Below, one piece after another: positions 1 to 12,680 of a stretch of 64,000 bases of DNA. Position 1 is the stretch's first letter; each line of letters opens with the position of its first letter. The notes beneath the pieces are model-generated. The model was not told the DNA's origin and ran no database searches. It saw only the letters and a program-made list of their open reading frames with translations. Origin of the DNA: Sclerodactyla briareus (taxonomy: Eukaryota > Echinodermata > Holothuroidea > Dendrochirotida > Sclerodactylidae); contig JAODTK010005132.1 in assembly GCA_026419785.1 (NCBI GenBank), positions 147,001 through 211,000 on the forward strand, written 5' to 3'. Both the position numbers and the translations under genes were made by a program.

Positions 1-904
1 GCACTCAAAATATATGTATCCTAGGGAATGAATTATGTTGGCAAGAGTTATTCATGTTTCCAACCAAATATATCTGTACAAGTGAGAATTATTTCAGTTT
101 TACAAAATGTGTGTGTAACGAAAAAAAACAAAAAAAATTATTGCAAAGATTGTCCATGGACAAGAAACACGAATAGTGTTAAAGCAGAAATATAGTTCAA
201 AACCAAAAAATATATTTGGCCACGATTATTTGTTGGCAACAGAAAAATATATTTCCTTCGAAAAATATGCTTGCAACGAAAAGATATAGATCATCAACGT
301 AGCCTTGTGGACAGCCGTTGCTCCTAATCGTCAATTCACCGTGAGCCATGAAGTGCACGTGGATATACTGTACTGTACTGGGGGCAGATGAGTGGCTTTC
401 TGTCAAGCTGCAAACGCGGCTTCTAAACTTCCGACTTTTTCGATATCGATTTGAGAGCTGAAAGCATCATTATTTACCGGTGCCCTTGATGTCGGTTCAG
501 ATCATCTTCACAAGTTTTGACAATTGACAGCCAATCTGAGTTGAGTTCGGTCAGTGGGACTGGCGAAATTCGAAATTACATTGTATATTGAATTATTGAC
601 CATATCGACGGCCGTACGTTTGCACCAGTAGTACTTTGGTACAGCTGCACAAACTCCTCCTCCACGGAGTTCCACGAATCACCCCCAAAATAGAGCTCAG
701 TTCCGGAAAATAGCAGTTTTATAGATTGTTCACACCTTAATCACTGAAGTCCAATAATAGCTGGGATAAATATCTATGTTGCTCCGCAGAAGTTCCCAGA
801 GCTCGTTTCGTCGCACAATCACTTACTGGGATTCTCGGATAGTTTTGTACGAAGAGTGGAAATGATTAATTATTCACTAATGAAACGACTGAACCTCAGG
901 GCGG
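1..904. other. Upstream intergenic DNA, nothing recognised
   Basis: A/T-rich sequence with several TATATTT/GTTGGCAAC-like pieces (about 205-300) that resemble pieces near 2790-2900, probably remnants of one repeat. The short frames present show no recognisable protein. Confidence 0.5.
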
Positions 905-1018
905 CGATCCTGGGGGAGTATGGGGGGGGGGAGTATGGGGGGGGGAGTATGGGGGGAGTATGGGGGGAGTATGGGGGGGGGAGTATGGGGGGAGTATGGG
1001 GGGGGGGAGTATGAGGGG
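905..1018 (+). repeat. G-rich (GGGGGAGTAT)n tract
   Basis: About eleven runs of four to ten G are separated by AGTAT. The plus strand could form G-quadruplexes; the minus strand reads as Pro/Ser/Tyr-rich nonsense frames. Length differences between G runs may be sequencing error. Confidence 0.9.
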
Positions 1019-1635
1019 TATGCTATACCATATCCCACCCCCTCCCATGATTTGAGCGAAGACATCAGGAAATTGTGGGGTAATTGTGATCGTAATAGAG
1101 CGTTGATATAGGTTGACGTACGGTACCAGTCTGCTTGTCCAGCTACTCAACCAATACCGTGCGTAAGATAAATTGCCAATGGTTGAACTGGCAGCGCGCC
1201 ATCGATTCACGTGCAGCTTCCCAAAAAAAAAAAAAAAAAAACCCCCCAACAGTCATAATATGGTTGACATGTTAGCTGCGCTCGTACCACGGTCGTATAC
1301 AGCCCTGCATGCTGCATGCTATTTTCACGAATCGATCGCGAGTCGCGACATAGATGATAGATCTACAGACGCAGCCTGAATTAATCTGAGTCATTGTGTA
1401 GGGGGCGGCATGAAAGCCTTGAATAAATTTACATCGTACATTGTGGCTGTGGATGTCGGTGTGGGGGTGGGTGAGGGGTCGGGGGGACCGCTGTAACCTT
1501 GCTTAGGTGTTGTGTGCTTGATACCTGAATAGACGGGGGCAAACTTCTGTGAGAGGAGAGAGAACGTTCCGTGAAACCCTGTAAAACAACATAACGCAGC
1601 ATATGATAATAAACCAGAAAGCGAAAAGGCTTAGT

Positions 1636-2361
1636 GATTCCTTGACTCTTTATGACAACCTATAGCTAGACACGAGACAAATGGGAGATTGCACCGGCTC
1701 ATTATGGGCAACATAACAACTGACAATTTCCCGTTTATTTCAACCAACCATAGGGTTCCTATACTCTTGATAAGAAAGCTACACACTGAATTCGAGATTT
1801 TTTAGAAATTTGACCTATGGCGGACCTCAGACGTTCTCTGACCTGACCCCAAAACAATAGGGTTCATGTACCAACTGGGGAACACACATACTAAGTAAGA
1901 ACTTATCCATCCAGGTGGGGCCGAGTTTACCGTGTTTACAAGCCAAAATTGGCCAAAATATTGACTTTTCACAAATGTTCTATTTTCGACTAAAATTCAC
2001 CCCCGACCCTCACCAAAAACAATAGGTTCCTGTGCTCCCCATAAGAAAGCTACACACTAAATTTCAACCTGATCAGACTAAACATTCGGACTTATCGTGT
2101 TTACAAGGTTTTCATACTTTGACCTCTGGTGACCTAAGATGACCTCTGACCTGACCCCAAAACAATAGGTTTCATGTACTCATCATGGGGAACACACATA
2201 CCAAGTAATGGAGCTTCAATCTCTCCATGTAGGGTCGAGTTTCGTGTTTTACAAGCAAGCGTCACTTAAACACCACACACCACCACACATAGCACCACAC
2301 AACACACACTTACATACACCACTTCATATTGCATAGATTCCTCTGACTTCGTCAAGGAATC
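1636..2361 (+). mobile_element. Short-inverted-repeat element, family 1, copy 1
   Basis: The element starts GATTCCTTGAC and ends GTCAAGGAATC, an exact 11-bp inverted repeat. The interior has no coding capacity and carries phrases such as GACCTGACCCCAAAACAATA and a CACCACACAC-type tail. Copies at 17690-18272 (inverted) and 20123-20367 share these phrases and flanks (AGGCTTAGT before, AAAAA after). It looks like a non-autonomous DNA element or foldback family; no transposase is seen. Confidence 0.65.
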
Positions 2362-2369
2362 AAAAAGCA

Positions 2370-4910
2370 TTTGCTTATTGATGAATACTAAAAAGACTGT
2401 AATACTCTCACTTCATACTTGCATAGGCCGGTAATAGCATACGTGAGGCTGTTATCTCCTGGGATACCGTAATATAAGAGAGCCCTCGAAAATTCGAAGG
2501 TAGCGCATGCCCGAAAAAAAAACCTAAGAAAAACTCATTTGAATGTTGAATATGAGATATTTCTGACATGATATCTCTATTCTAGAGCTGGGTATATGCC
2601 TCTGGAAACCACGAGAAGTGCCGTTTCCGGCCACCTAGAGGGTTTGTAAATTCCAAAAATTTCCTGTTTCGCTCCGCGCCAACTCATGAGGGCGCCCACT
2701 TAGATATCTCACAACCTATCCCCTCCCCCCCACTTGAGGATACGGATCGCCGCCCATGCTGATACTAAGACTACGTTGATAATATGTTTTTCGTTGACAT
2801 ATAACTGTGAAGAGCAAACAAATTTCCGTGGTCAACATATATTCGTTGCAAAAATATTAGGGTTGTAAACAATTATTTATTGCAAATGAAATATATCTAT
2901 CAATTTTTTTATTGGGGAAGAGGCCTGCCTTTATCCAAACTATAAACCCGAATCTTAATCTTAATTTCTTCCATCGGAACATATTTTGTGTTTCCGAAAT
3001 ATTTTTTAGAGGGGAACAGTATTTTTAATTGTAAACAAAATATTTCCACAATCGATTTGGCGAATTATTATTTCTTGAGATATGGATGAAATTTCTCCCA
3101 TCGAATATATTTTAACAATAGATAATATATATTTCTTTCTGATAATATGTTCCCTTTTCTCGCGCCGTAGTTCTCGTATATGCTGCACGTATTGGTAAAT
3201 CAATTTGATGTTTAAAAACGGAATGTATTTTAAGCTCTTACCTTTATGTAGTCGCTGGTTGGGAACTGTACGGTCCATGTATTTTTGACCGGTATAGTTT
3301 ATACATAAGCAACCCACTGGTTCAATGGTATTGAAGGTTAGCCTGAGCGAGTGTCTGCCTTCCACTAAAACATTCCGCAATCACGCATCATTAGTAGAGG
3401 TCCTGCTTTACTGTATACACCCCCTTTCTCTGCGGACTGTGGTGCGTGTTGTACTGCTGTACCTATTAGCGATGGAAGACAGCAGGTATATCCGACGCGA
3501 AATACACGACAGAAGATGAATTTCAATAGTTTCAACAGTTCAACAGTTTCGAACAACACACATTTTGACTATTGCAACGCTTTTTCTAACGAGAAACCCC
3601 ATTTTATGCCTGCATAATTATATGGCACCATCAGACTAAGGCAAACATTGGTTGTTAATGAAACCAGTCAGCCGTGGGGTGAATAGTGCCACGCACTGGC
3701 CGAGATGCATTCACGATCGATGTGCTTTACAAATGAACACACAGCAACATCATGTCGATCATTAAATGCAAAGCAACGAACACGTACAACTGATAACAGA
3801 AATATCTGTAAATTGACAGACAATTCAACAGTTCTTGTTGTTGTTTTCCTATTACGTAACGTTATGTTATTGTACTAAAAAAAAAACATAAACTATCAAA
3901 AGAAAATATTCAGTGAAATGGAGGGAATCTTCAGTCAAAGAAAAAACATGCAGTTGCAATTCGTTTCAACATACCGCACTGTCAGTAACTGTCTGCGATT
4001 TCACAATTGTCGAAAACTTCTGTCAAATAACATTTTTTTTGTCAACAGGAATTGTCTGTTATTACGTTAAACATAAGTATAGTGCGAGTGTACAACTGTA
4101 CCAACTTTTTAATATTATTTTCACACAAACATCATGTCTCAATATTTTCTGCAAATTTACAGACGGACGATTCTTGCAGACTGAGCTTAGTTCTTTTCTC
4201 TTCATGATCAGCGAATGAACCGCGGTATTCAGGTATTGTGATTTTACAAAACTCAAGTTTAGGTGACTTCAAATCAGTTCTCTCATAAGAACGTTTATAA
4301 TTAGAAGATGTTTTTTACTTTTTTTTTCTTCATTTTAAACCGATTTCAACCAGCGTTAACAGCAAAACTTTTCGCTCAAATGAATACTGTGATTTCGCGA
4401 ACATGTAAATCGGTGACCGACCGAATTCTTTGTTTAAAAAGAAACAGTCTAACGAATTTTTCGGTCACATGATGCTGTGTGGCACTGTCTCATCATTCAT
4501 TCATTGGAGAACATGCCTGAACATGAAATATCCACCCATCGCTCCCGATCGATCGACCTCCTTTGGGCAAGCGACCGGGCTTGAACTTACCCATCAATTC
4601 TACGAAGTACCCGTGAATCTGCGCCAACTATTGGTAGTAGTCTCTGAAGCCTCCTGGACAATGAGCAATTACAATAAATTAAGACACTGTATATGCTACT
4701 ATGTATAATTTACAAACTTGGTTCACCCCAGAATAGAAAAAAATAGACAGTTAATTACTGCTTTTGTTTGGAGCAGGCAATATATCAACGTAAATGCCAA
4801 AACAATACACTTTTCATATCTGCAGCCATCAGATACCTATTTTGAACTCGATACATGATGTTAGATATCGTGCTAAGCTGACAAACATGTTAGGGTTTGT
4901 TCTCTTATGA
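2370..4910. other. Intergenic DNA, nothing recognised
   Basis: Scattered small frames (for example 3006-3380 minus and 3913-4218 plus) have no family features. A piece near 2790-2900 resembles 205-300. No RNA gene or transposon terminus was recognised. Confidence 0.5.
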
Positions 4911-4919
4911 TGATCAGGA

Positions 4920-5470
4920 TCTTACGCTAGAATAATAAGGTTCATCTTCTGTTTGAGTGCAACCTGCATACTGAATTCTAACTCCAAACATACTCGTGCT
5001 GACAAGCTTTCGAGTTTTTTTCTCCCTCACGGCCTTCAATTATTCTTGACCAAAAACCACAAACAATAGGTAAAAACTCCTCGGCATATATGCGACCCAT
5101 TTACGTCAGTTGAAATTCATACACGCTTGCTCTTCTCCAGATATCGTGTTGACAAGTATGAAGTTTTCCTCTCATGTCCTTGAATTACTTTGACCTAATA
5201 CGCCAAACCCAGTAGGGTTCATCATCGGTGTATGTGCACCGCGTACCTAATTTTAAGTCGTGCATGCTTGCGTTCGTTGGTATCGAGCTGACAAGCTTCT
5301 TTAGGTTGCTCTCTCACGACCTTGAATAATCGACCTTGACGTGACGCCATAAACAGTAGGAGTCATCTTAGGCATATGTGCAACCCACATACTGTCAACT
5401 CTCAAGCTTGCGTTCATTACAAGCCTACTGACTAATAGTATCACACACATACCAAACATACAACATACCA
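4920..5470 (+). repeat. Degenerate tandem repeat, about 140-bp unit, 3-4 copies
   Basis: Units recur from about 4930, 5060, 5205 and 5350 with the shared order: CAATAGG/CAGTAGGGTTCATC, TATGTGCAACC, CATACT, GCTTGC, CTGACAAGCTT, CTCTCACG, CCTTGAATTA. The array ends in ACACACATACC-like sequence, as in the family-1 elements, suggesting related origin. Confidence 0.6.
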
Positions 5471-6639
5471 CACAAACGTACATACGCACGTCTCCATGAT
5501 GGTAACCAAGGCGAACGTCAGGCGTTGGAGTGGAGGATAGTGGTGTGCGGGACGAAATTATTGCGTTTTGTTGTAGCCATGGGTGTAAAAATGCCCTCTT
5601 GAGACACCATTCAGAACAGAATGTGCGAGGAGTTGTTCCATTGAGATCCATTTGTTCCTTGGAAAATTGGGGCCCTTCTCGGCATCTATATCTGTTGAAG
5701 TACTGCCCAACATCCCAAGTGGAGCCCAAAGGTGATCAGAGAAGATGCAGAGTGCAGAATGACATAGTCGCAGTTCCTCACATGATTCACGGCCTAGGTT
5801 TTTAAGCTTCTAGGTTTGGTTTCAACAGTTATATGGTGAAACAGGTTGTTCCAACTGTAACTTTCTTTTACTTGTAGTAGTCTCTTTTAAGTGGCCATGA
5901 TTGGTATGAGTTGAATCAGAGTGCCGCGGATAGTCGTCGAACCGGCGAAAGATCATCAAACGGATTGGGATGAGTCCTAGTCTAGCCTTGTGAAAAATGA
6001 GTCTGCTAACAGTTCTTCTGTCTTTTCTTTAGGAAAGGCCTCGAGATCGCGCAGCATAGTGGTGGTGACACTGCTGCTTGGGGAATACTCATTACCACAC
6101 AAAACGAAACAGATTGGTGATGAGTTCATTTCCAATGTATGAGGTCTTTCTAATAGGGGTCCCAGACAGACGAACCATACTCGTGTTGGGGATATGCGAA
6201 GGACATGTGAGCAGTCTGTTTGATTTCTTCAGTAAAAGTGTAAAATAACAACTTCTTGAGTAGAATAGAAGCTTAGGTATGGACACTAGAAAGTAGTAGT
6301 AGGAAATTTTACAGCGCCAGCAACAACAAAATACACCTAAGTATATTTGGAGAAAGCCAAGCTGAAATAGTTTCGATTTGAAAGCAGCACTGATGCCGGG
6401 ATATTGTAGGGAGGAGTTCAAGGTTGTGGGGACCATTGTAATAGAATCCTCTGGTGCCCATTGTTACACCAGTGTTACACCTGGGAAATCTTAGTTTGTT
6501 AGCGGATTCACGGTGGCGACTCCTGGCAGCAGAGTTCTGAAGATTCTGCAGTTTGGAATGATTACATTTGGTGACACCATAAAGTAGCGAATTACAATAT
6601 TGCTATAGTGCTCATATCTAACGAAGTATTCGATGGCAC
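5471..6639. other. Intergenic DNA, nothing recognised
   Basis: Frames at 5530-5805 plus and 6092-6436 minus were read; neither shows a recognisable domain. The sequence lies just 3' of the minus-strand LINE remnant and could contain its untranslated end. Confidence 0.4.
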
Positions 6640-8000
6640 TTTACAAACACAATAACTACAAAAATATTGTACATGGCTCATAAGTTTATTGTGACAAAGA
6701 AAAACAACGAAAAAAAACGTCTTGAGGTTTTTCTTGAAGGCAGCGAGAGAAGTGCTGGAAGTGACATGAACAGACAGAGCGTTCCAAAGCTTTGGACCAG
6801 CTACGCTAAAAGACCTGTCGGCGAAGGTGCTGTTTCTGGTGAAAGGGACATCGAGTACACGTCGAGTCGCTGATTATTATGTAACTGACGGGTCTGATGT
6901 GTATTAGATTAGCAAGGTAGACAGGAGCCAGGGTATGAAGGCATTTGTAGACGAGCACCAACATGTCATAATCGGACTGAACGCAGATGCGATTTCTTCC
7001 GATGAAGCTGTAATTTTGGTTGTGTTAATAGCAGGCGCAGTAAGCCGATGAATGTGGTTATGTCAAAACGTGTTGTTAGACAGGTCAACTCCTACTAAGT
7101 ACTACGGAGGTTAGCAATGGTTAGGACCACCAATTTGCGATTACAAATTTTGAGAACACGGGCATGGCATCTCATGACAAACAACTTTTCCTAATTAAAG
7201 TGGAGTTGTCATGTGTATTGAAACTCATCGAGTTTGTCCATATACTGTTGAAGCTTCTCATGGTCATGATATAAACAACATAATCATCAGCAAGAGGCAG
7301 AATGACGGAATGGAGGTTTTCTGGGAAATTATTTATTAAATGAAGAGAATTGCCTCAGCACACAGTACCCTGAGTAACACCAAATTTCACATCAGTCAAG
7401 GGGAGTGCTCACCCCACCAACATCCCTCTCCCTTCACGGTAAGAAAAAGAGCTGTGTATTGAAACAATATTATTAGTGGAATTCAAATACCCTAGGCAGG
7501 AATTTCTGTGGAGGATTAGGTGGCAAGTAATGACATCAACGAAAACTCTCCTACGTTCAAGAGACTCCTAATTCAAGAGACTCCTAATAATAGCGTGTCT
7601 ACTATCAGTCTACAATGGACCTTTCAATTTCTTCTCCCACCAGTGACCGTGAACAGAAATCAAACTTGCGGTCGTGTTTTAATTAGGGCGCACAAAAAAG
7701 GTATGAACAGCTTGTTTGACATGAAAAGGACAGCTGGAAATTTCTGAGTTTAGGAACCTACTGGCTTGGCTGCGATATAATCGATTTGTGGAGTCCAAGT
7801 AACTTGGAGTTAATACTAATTATAATTATCACTAGATGTCACCAGATTCACAGAAAGTCGTTATTACGAAGCTGGCGGCGTCTTACAACGGAAGATGTGA
7901 CAAGAGATGCTCTTAACTGTAGCCAGGGCTGCCCGCTATCTCCAGACTTCTTCTCTTTCCACACGGTAGCTTTTTGAGAAATGGCATGCGAGGACTGCTA
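6640..8000 (-). mobile_element. Decayed LINE (non-LTR retrotransposon), reverse transcriptase part
   Basis: Read on the minus strand, fragments in order match a LINE reverse transcriptase: a GVTQGT segment (about 7360), LPENLHSV then LADDYVVYI (about 7305-7260, the catalytic [FY]xDD-type motif), LDEFQYTWQLHFN-like sequence (about 7220), and the C-terminal SFSVAGPKLWN-type block with SSTSLAAFKKNLKT (about 6820-6720). Many frame changes and stops are present, so it is dead. The clade is probably CR1/L2-like. Its 5' part and exact ends are not resolved. Confidence 0.75.
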
Positions 8001-8679
8001 TTTGTCTGGTATATCATAGGAAACAACACACGTGAAGATGTCCCAGAACGGAGATAGCAATGATCTTCTAATTATTTGAGTTCGCGCTATCTGCCGCGGA
8101 GGCAGAAAAAACTCTCACATCTTAGCGGCCGCTCCAAGCCCTATCAGCTTGTGATACATCGGGGTAGACGGCAGACAGACTGTTGAAATCATGGTTGGTT
8201 ATACTATTTTTCCTGTTGTCTTCTTCGGTTCCAGCACTTCCGTACTATTTACTCTCTTCCAACTTCCATTTCCATATCTTTTCTCATTTTTCGTGTTGTC
8301 CGATTTTCAGATTTCTTCTTGTCAGTTGTCTAGTCACCCGTCCTCCGATATCGTACAGTATATGCTCACCGTTGAGGCCCGAGAGATATCATCAGCGTAT
8401 TGTTGGTCTACGGTAAGAAGTTGTTGGTAGTATTGTATCATAATCCACTAATTGAGATGGTAGGATAACTGCATCAATGTCATCTTCATCCGATTTAGCT
8501 ATGTTGCTGAATTAGCTAGGTTAGTTATAAACGAGAACCCAATAGCTCAGTGATCCCTTTGTAACCCTACTGAACAACTGAAGGAATGTTTTTGGTCATG
8601 CTTCGTAAGGGATGAATTTGTGTAACCTTCGGAACTCGAATACCAAGCGAAAGTATCATATACCAAAGGGAAAACCCCT
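8001..8679. other. Intergenic DNA, nothing recognised
   Basis: A frame at 8183-8430 encodes a hydrophobic Ser/Phe/Leu-rich peptide without recognisable features. No repeat border is evident. Confidence 0.4.
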
Positions 8680-9260
8680 TCGTGCCATATGTACAAATTT
8701 TGTACATCATTTCATCGCACGGTTATCATGCTCACAAATTTCGGACCTTGACCTCTGTTGACCTTCGGACCTTGGACCTCACTGAAAACAACATGGATCC
8801 TATATACATGGAAGAGCTTCGTGTCAAGTATGAGCTCTCTACATCATTTGGTTGCACAGTACTCAAGTTCTCATGGTTTCCAGACTTTGACCTCATGAAA
8901 ACCCTTCGTGCCAAGTATGAGCTCTCTACATCATTTGGTTGTACAGTTCTCATGCTCACATGGTTTTTATACTTTGATCTCTGTTGACCTTAAATGACCT
9001 CGGACCTGACCCCAAAACAATGGGGATTCTCTGCACGGTTATTGTGCTCACCAGTTTTCAGACGTTGACCTCTTTTGAACTCCAGTGACCATGGACCCCA
9101 AAACAATAGTGCACATCTACTCTACATGGCAACCCTCCGTGCCAACTATGACCTCTCTACATCATTTGTTGCACAGTTTCTGGGGAGGGGAGTCGGAAAA
9201 ATCACAATCCGCATACATTTCCGAACCCTACATGGCAACATGTCGGGGACACAACACTAG
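8680..9260 (+). repeat. Satellite-like family B array (TATGAGCTCTCTACATCATTT)n
   Basis: The core AAGTATGAGCTCTCTACATC, then ATTTGGTTGCACAG..CTCA and TTT..GACTTTGACCTC, recurs at 8827, 8917 and, weaker, 9147, with GACCTGACCCCAAAACAATG at about 9005. The frame at 8682-8987 contains the translated unit twice and is not a gene. Copies continue at 9830-10054 and 11465-11860. Confidence 0.8.
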
Positions 9261-9829
9261 AGTAGTTGGAGGGCTCTTAACCAATAGCTGAAGACAGTGA
9301 ACAATAAGTTTTAGGGAAACAGCAAATTCAAAGCACGCCACTGAACAATGGTGCGATGATGTCATTGTGAAACTGCGAATAAAGGAATACGTTCAGCTGT
9401 GACGGAGTGGTTTCAGTAACGCTTCAATTATCGAATTTCTAGTCTGCTGGTAGGACTATCTTGCGCTCACGGCCTTAGTGAGTTGTGAGACAGTAGATTG
9501 TTTTCCCTACTCTCATTGTTGGTGATGCGGAGTACCCGCACAAGCACAAGAGCAGTAATTCCCAAAGCTAGGGGTTTTCAGTATGATTCCACTGATGAAC
9601 CAACCCAGCCACTCGATCATACCAGAAGCGACAGTCACGGCACGGAAAAAAATCGACACTTGGGATACCTCGACAAGAGATGATGGGTATAAGAGATGTG
9701 ACTGATGTCTCCCCAAAATAAAACGAAGCTTATGGAAAAGGAATTGCTGGAAAAAGAGTTAATGGAAGGGTTAATCGTTATAGTGAGAAAGTTTGCCTTA
9801 TGTAACTCACCGCATCTTTCAGTTAAAAA

Positions 9830-10054
9830 GTTATCGTGCTTACAAGGGTTGTGGAATTTGACCTCGATGGATCGTAGAGGTGACCTCCGACTTGGCCCCA
9901 AAAGGATAAGGATCATCGACTCCAACTCCACAACCCTTCATGCCAACTATAGGCTTTCTACATCATTTCGTTGCACAGTTTATCATCTCACAAACTTGAT
10001 AGACTTTGACCTCGTGTTACCTTCGGTGACGTGGAACCTCACCCCAAACAAGAG
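9830..10054 (+). repeat. Family B satellite copy, left of LINE insertion
   Basis: It carries TCGTGCTTACAAGG, GACCTC..GACCTCCGACTTGGCCCC, then CATGCCAACTATAGGC and TCTACATCATTTCGTTGCAC, ending CCCCAAACAAGAGGGATACCA. The LINE at 10055 interrupts the unit, which resumes at 11465. Confidence 0.75.
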
Positions 10055-11460
10055 GGATACCAGACCCATTTCCTTGACTTCAGTCACCAGTAAGCTTTTA
10101 GAGCATATTGTTCATTTGCACATAATGGCTCATTTTGACACCCATAGTATTCTCACACCCACACAGCACGGGTTTAGGACAAGACATTTCTGTGAAACTC
10201 AACTGATCCAGACGTACCATGATCTGGCTTTCTCCCTAAACGAGAGCAAACGACTGATGTCATCTCAGACTCTCGAAGGGCATGTTGGGCCACCGTTCCA
10301 AAAACCGGCTTCTCGAAACTCGACCATATGGGGTGATGGCCACAGTGAATAGGTGGATATCCTGCTTATCAAAAAATTTCCAAAAATTGCTTTGTGTGTG
10401 GGGTGGGGAGTTTTCTCAATGGGCAAGTGTTGACTCTGGTGTTCCGCGAGGTACCGTTTTAGGCCCATTGTTGTTCAACACCTATATAAATGATTTGCCA
10501 GACCACCTACACTCAAACTGGTAGGCTGTTGCTGATGGATGTGTTCTTATGAAACATTCATTCCATACAAGACTCTGATTGCCTAAAGTGGACCTGACCA
10601 TCTATAGCAGCCTGGACCAAAACATTGGCAAATTGACAATTCAATGCTGAAAAATGCAACGTGCTTCGTATCCCTTCTAGTAGATCCCTACATAGTTTAC
10701 AACTACACCTTGGTAGCACCATTCTTAAAAGACATGCTTCGAACTTACAAACAATGATTTGAAGTGGAATAATCACAGAAACAGAATGACACTTGCTGCT
10801 AACAAAATAATTGGCTTTGTTCGTCGAAACCTAAACTTCTGTACTAAAGACACCAAAGCAGAGGTTTATAAGACCCTCATCCGTCCAAGTATTGAATACT
10901 GTTCCTCTGTTTGGGACCGTACATGCACAGCCAATCATGAAGCTGAAAGGGTTCGAGAAGTCAGCCAGAATGGTACACAACAACTATGATTGGGACCAAC
11001 AGTGCATTTGCCCTTGTTCAAAACCTTCAGTGGGATCATTTGAACACTAGGAGGGAGACTACAGGCTCTATACTTCACAAAGCCATAGGGGGGGGCAACC
11101 TTGCCATTGTCCTTGCATGATCACCTTTCATCAATTCGCCAGCCCCAACGTAAAGAACCCGCCGCTCCGATTCGAACAATTATATTGAGCATCACACACG
11201 TCGGGATGCCCTACAAAGACGCCTCATTCAAGATTCAAGGAAACAACAGGGACTGGACAACTTGCCACACTGACCCAGATAACAAGTATTTTAGCCCAGC
11301 GAACGTCAAAGCTGGTTGAACGCACCTGTAGGTTCAGCATCGGGACTAGCACCCCCCCCCCCCCCCTCCCGTTTAGTAGCACTAACACACCCAGCCCTGC
11401 TCGTTTTGTTCCTTATGGAATGTTGGGCAGTCCACCAAAGAAGAAAAGAAAGAAGGGAAA
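10055..11460 (+). mobile_element. 5'-truncated LINE (CR1/L2-like) inserted in family B satellite
   Basis: Conserved reverse transcriptase pieces occur in order: RPISLTSVTSKLLEHIV (about 10060), TPTQHGFRTRH (10155), VPRGTVLGPLLFNTYINDLP (10443), a degraded ADD region (about 10525), NKIIGFVRRNLNFC (10803), YKTLIRPSIEYCSSVWD (10868) and a C-terminal LQWDHL-TRR piece (11025). There are many frame changes. The endonuclease half is absent. ATACCA stands at both junctions (10050-10055 and about 11462-11467), a candidate target duplication. The 3' part has a run of C at about 11350 and an A/G-rich end. Confidence 0.8.
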
Positions 11461-11464
11461 TCCA

Positions 11465-11860
11465 TACCACATGGCAACCCGTCATGCCAAGTATGAGCTC
11501 TCTACATCATTTCGTTGCACAATTTCGTCTCACATGTGATTTTCAGACTTTGACCTCTTTTGACCCCTCACCTGACCCTTGGACCTGAATACAAACCAGT
11601 AGGGATCATCTATCCCCAAATGACAGCCCTCGGGCCAGTATGAACTTTCTACTCGTTTTGACATGTTATTGTGCTGCTGACAAGCTTTCAGACTTGGCCT
11701 CTGTTGACCTTGGACCACACCCAACCCCAAGAACATAGTGCGCATCTACTCTACATAGGAACCATCCATGGCCAAGTATGCGCTCTCTACATCATTTGGT
11801 TGCACAGTTCTCATGCTCGCATGGTTTTTAGACTTCTGCTATACTTCTTGGCTATATTGG
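11465..11860 (+). repeat. Family B satellite, right of LINE insertion
   Basis: Two to three units with CCAAGTATGAGCTCTCTACA, GACTTTGACCTC, GACCTTGGACC and ACATAGTGCGCATCTACTC, near-identical to those at 9105-9160. Confidence 0.8.
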
Positions 11861-12560
11861 CTAATCCCAATTACGTGGCCGTCCGTTATTTTTGCAATAA
11901 CAGTCAGCTGTCCGCGTCAGAGTAGTAACACAACAATCGAGTACTTGCTCGATTTGCTGTGTCTAAAGTAAACGCAGTACTTTTCAAACGCAATGTGGGT
12001 TGCGTAGTCTTTAGAAGCTTATTTTTACACGCGCAGTATCGGCTCGCAGTATACGCCGGGTTTATGCTTAACGGAATACGGGCGAAACTACGCGTTTCTC
12101 GTTGCGTTCGGGAACGTCATGTTCACACGCGCAGAACTCTCCTGTTCGGCACGCGTGGTTTATATTGTGTCTCCATGGAAGACGCCACAAACTCGAACTA
12201 CTCTCTTTTGTGTATCAATTTACTTCGATCGAACTAACGCAATAGTTTACCCTAGCTGCTTATTCACTGTTCAGAGATACAAAAATATATAGAATCTAGA
12301 GATAAAGATCGTAATTGTTTGGGTAATTTACTTTGAGGGTTTTGTAGAATAGGAATCAAATACAGAAGATCGACTTTTACTGGTTCATAAACAGTCTCGC
12401 CTTCTGACATTTAGCTTAATAACGAAATCGGCTGCGCCTCGTCCAGCTTATTTAACCAAATTCATTAGTCTCGACTGTTTATTAGCCAGTAAAAGTCTCC
12501 AGTTGCAATTTATTCTCAATTAATGGATGCTTGCGTTCTTTAAAGATCGTTCTGGAAGAA
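11861..12560. other. Intergenic DNA, nothing recognised
   Basis: A CpG-rich patch lies at about 12000-12170. The frame at 11959-12237 has no recognisable features. Confidence 0.4.
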
Positions 12561-12565
12561 GCGTC

Positions 12566-12680
12566 ACATACACACAGCAACACACCCACACACACGGACA
12601 CACGCGCACACCGCACGCACGCAACGCACACGAAACACGCGCACACGCACGCCAACGCCACACACACACATATACACAGC
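12566..12680 (+). repeat. (CA)n / CACACG-rich low-complexity tract
   Basis: Alternating purine-pyrimidine sequence of CACACA and CGCACACG type. The minus-strand Cys/Val-rich frames here are artefacts of the repeat. Confidence 0.9.

Noticed and set aside
896-1249. Pro/Tyr/Ser-rich minus-strand protein
   Set aside because: It is the translation of the GGGGGAGTAT repeat and a poly-A run.
9705-10352. 215-codon frame, the longest in the window, as a host gene
   Set aside because: It is a chance fusion of family B satellite and the start of a LINE reverse transcriptase.
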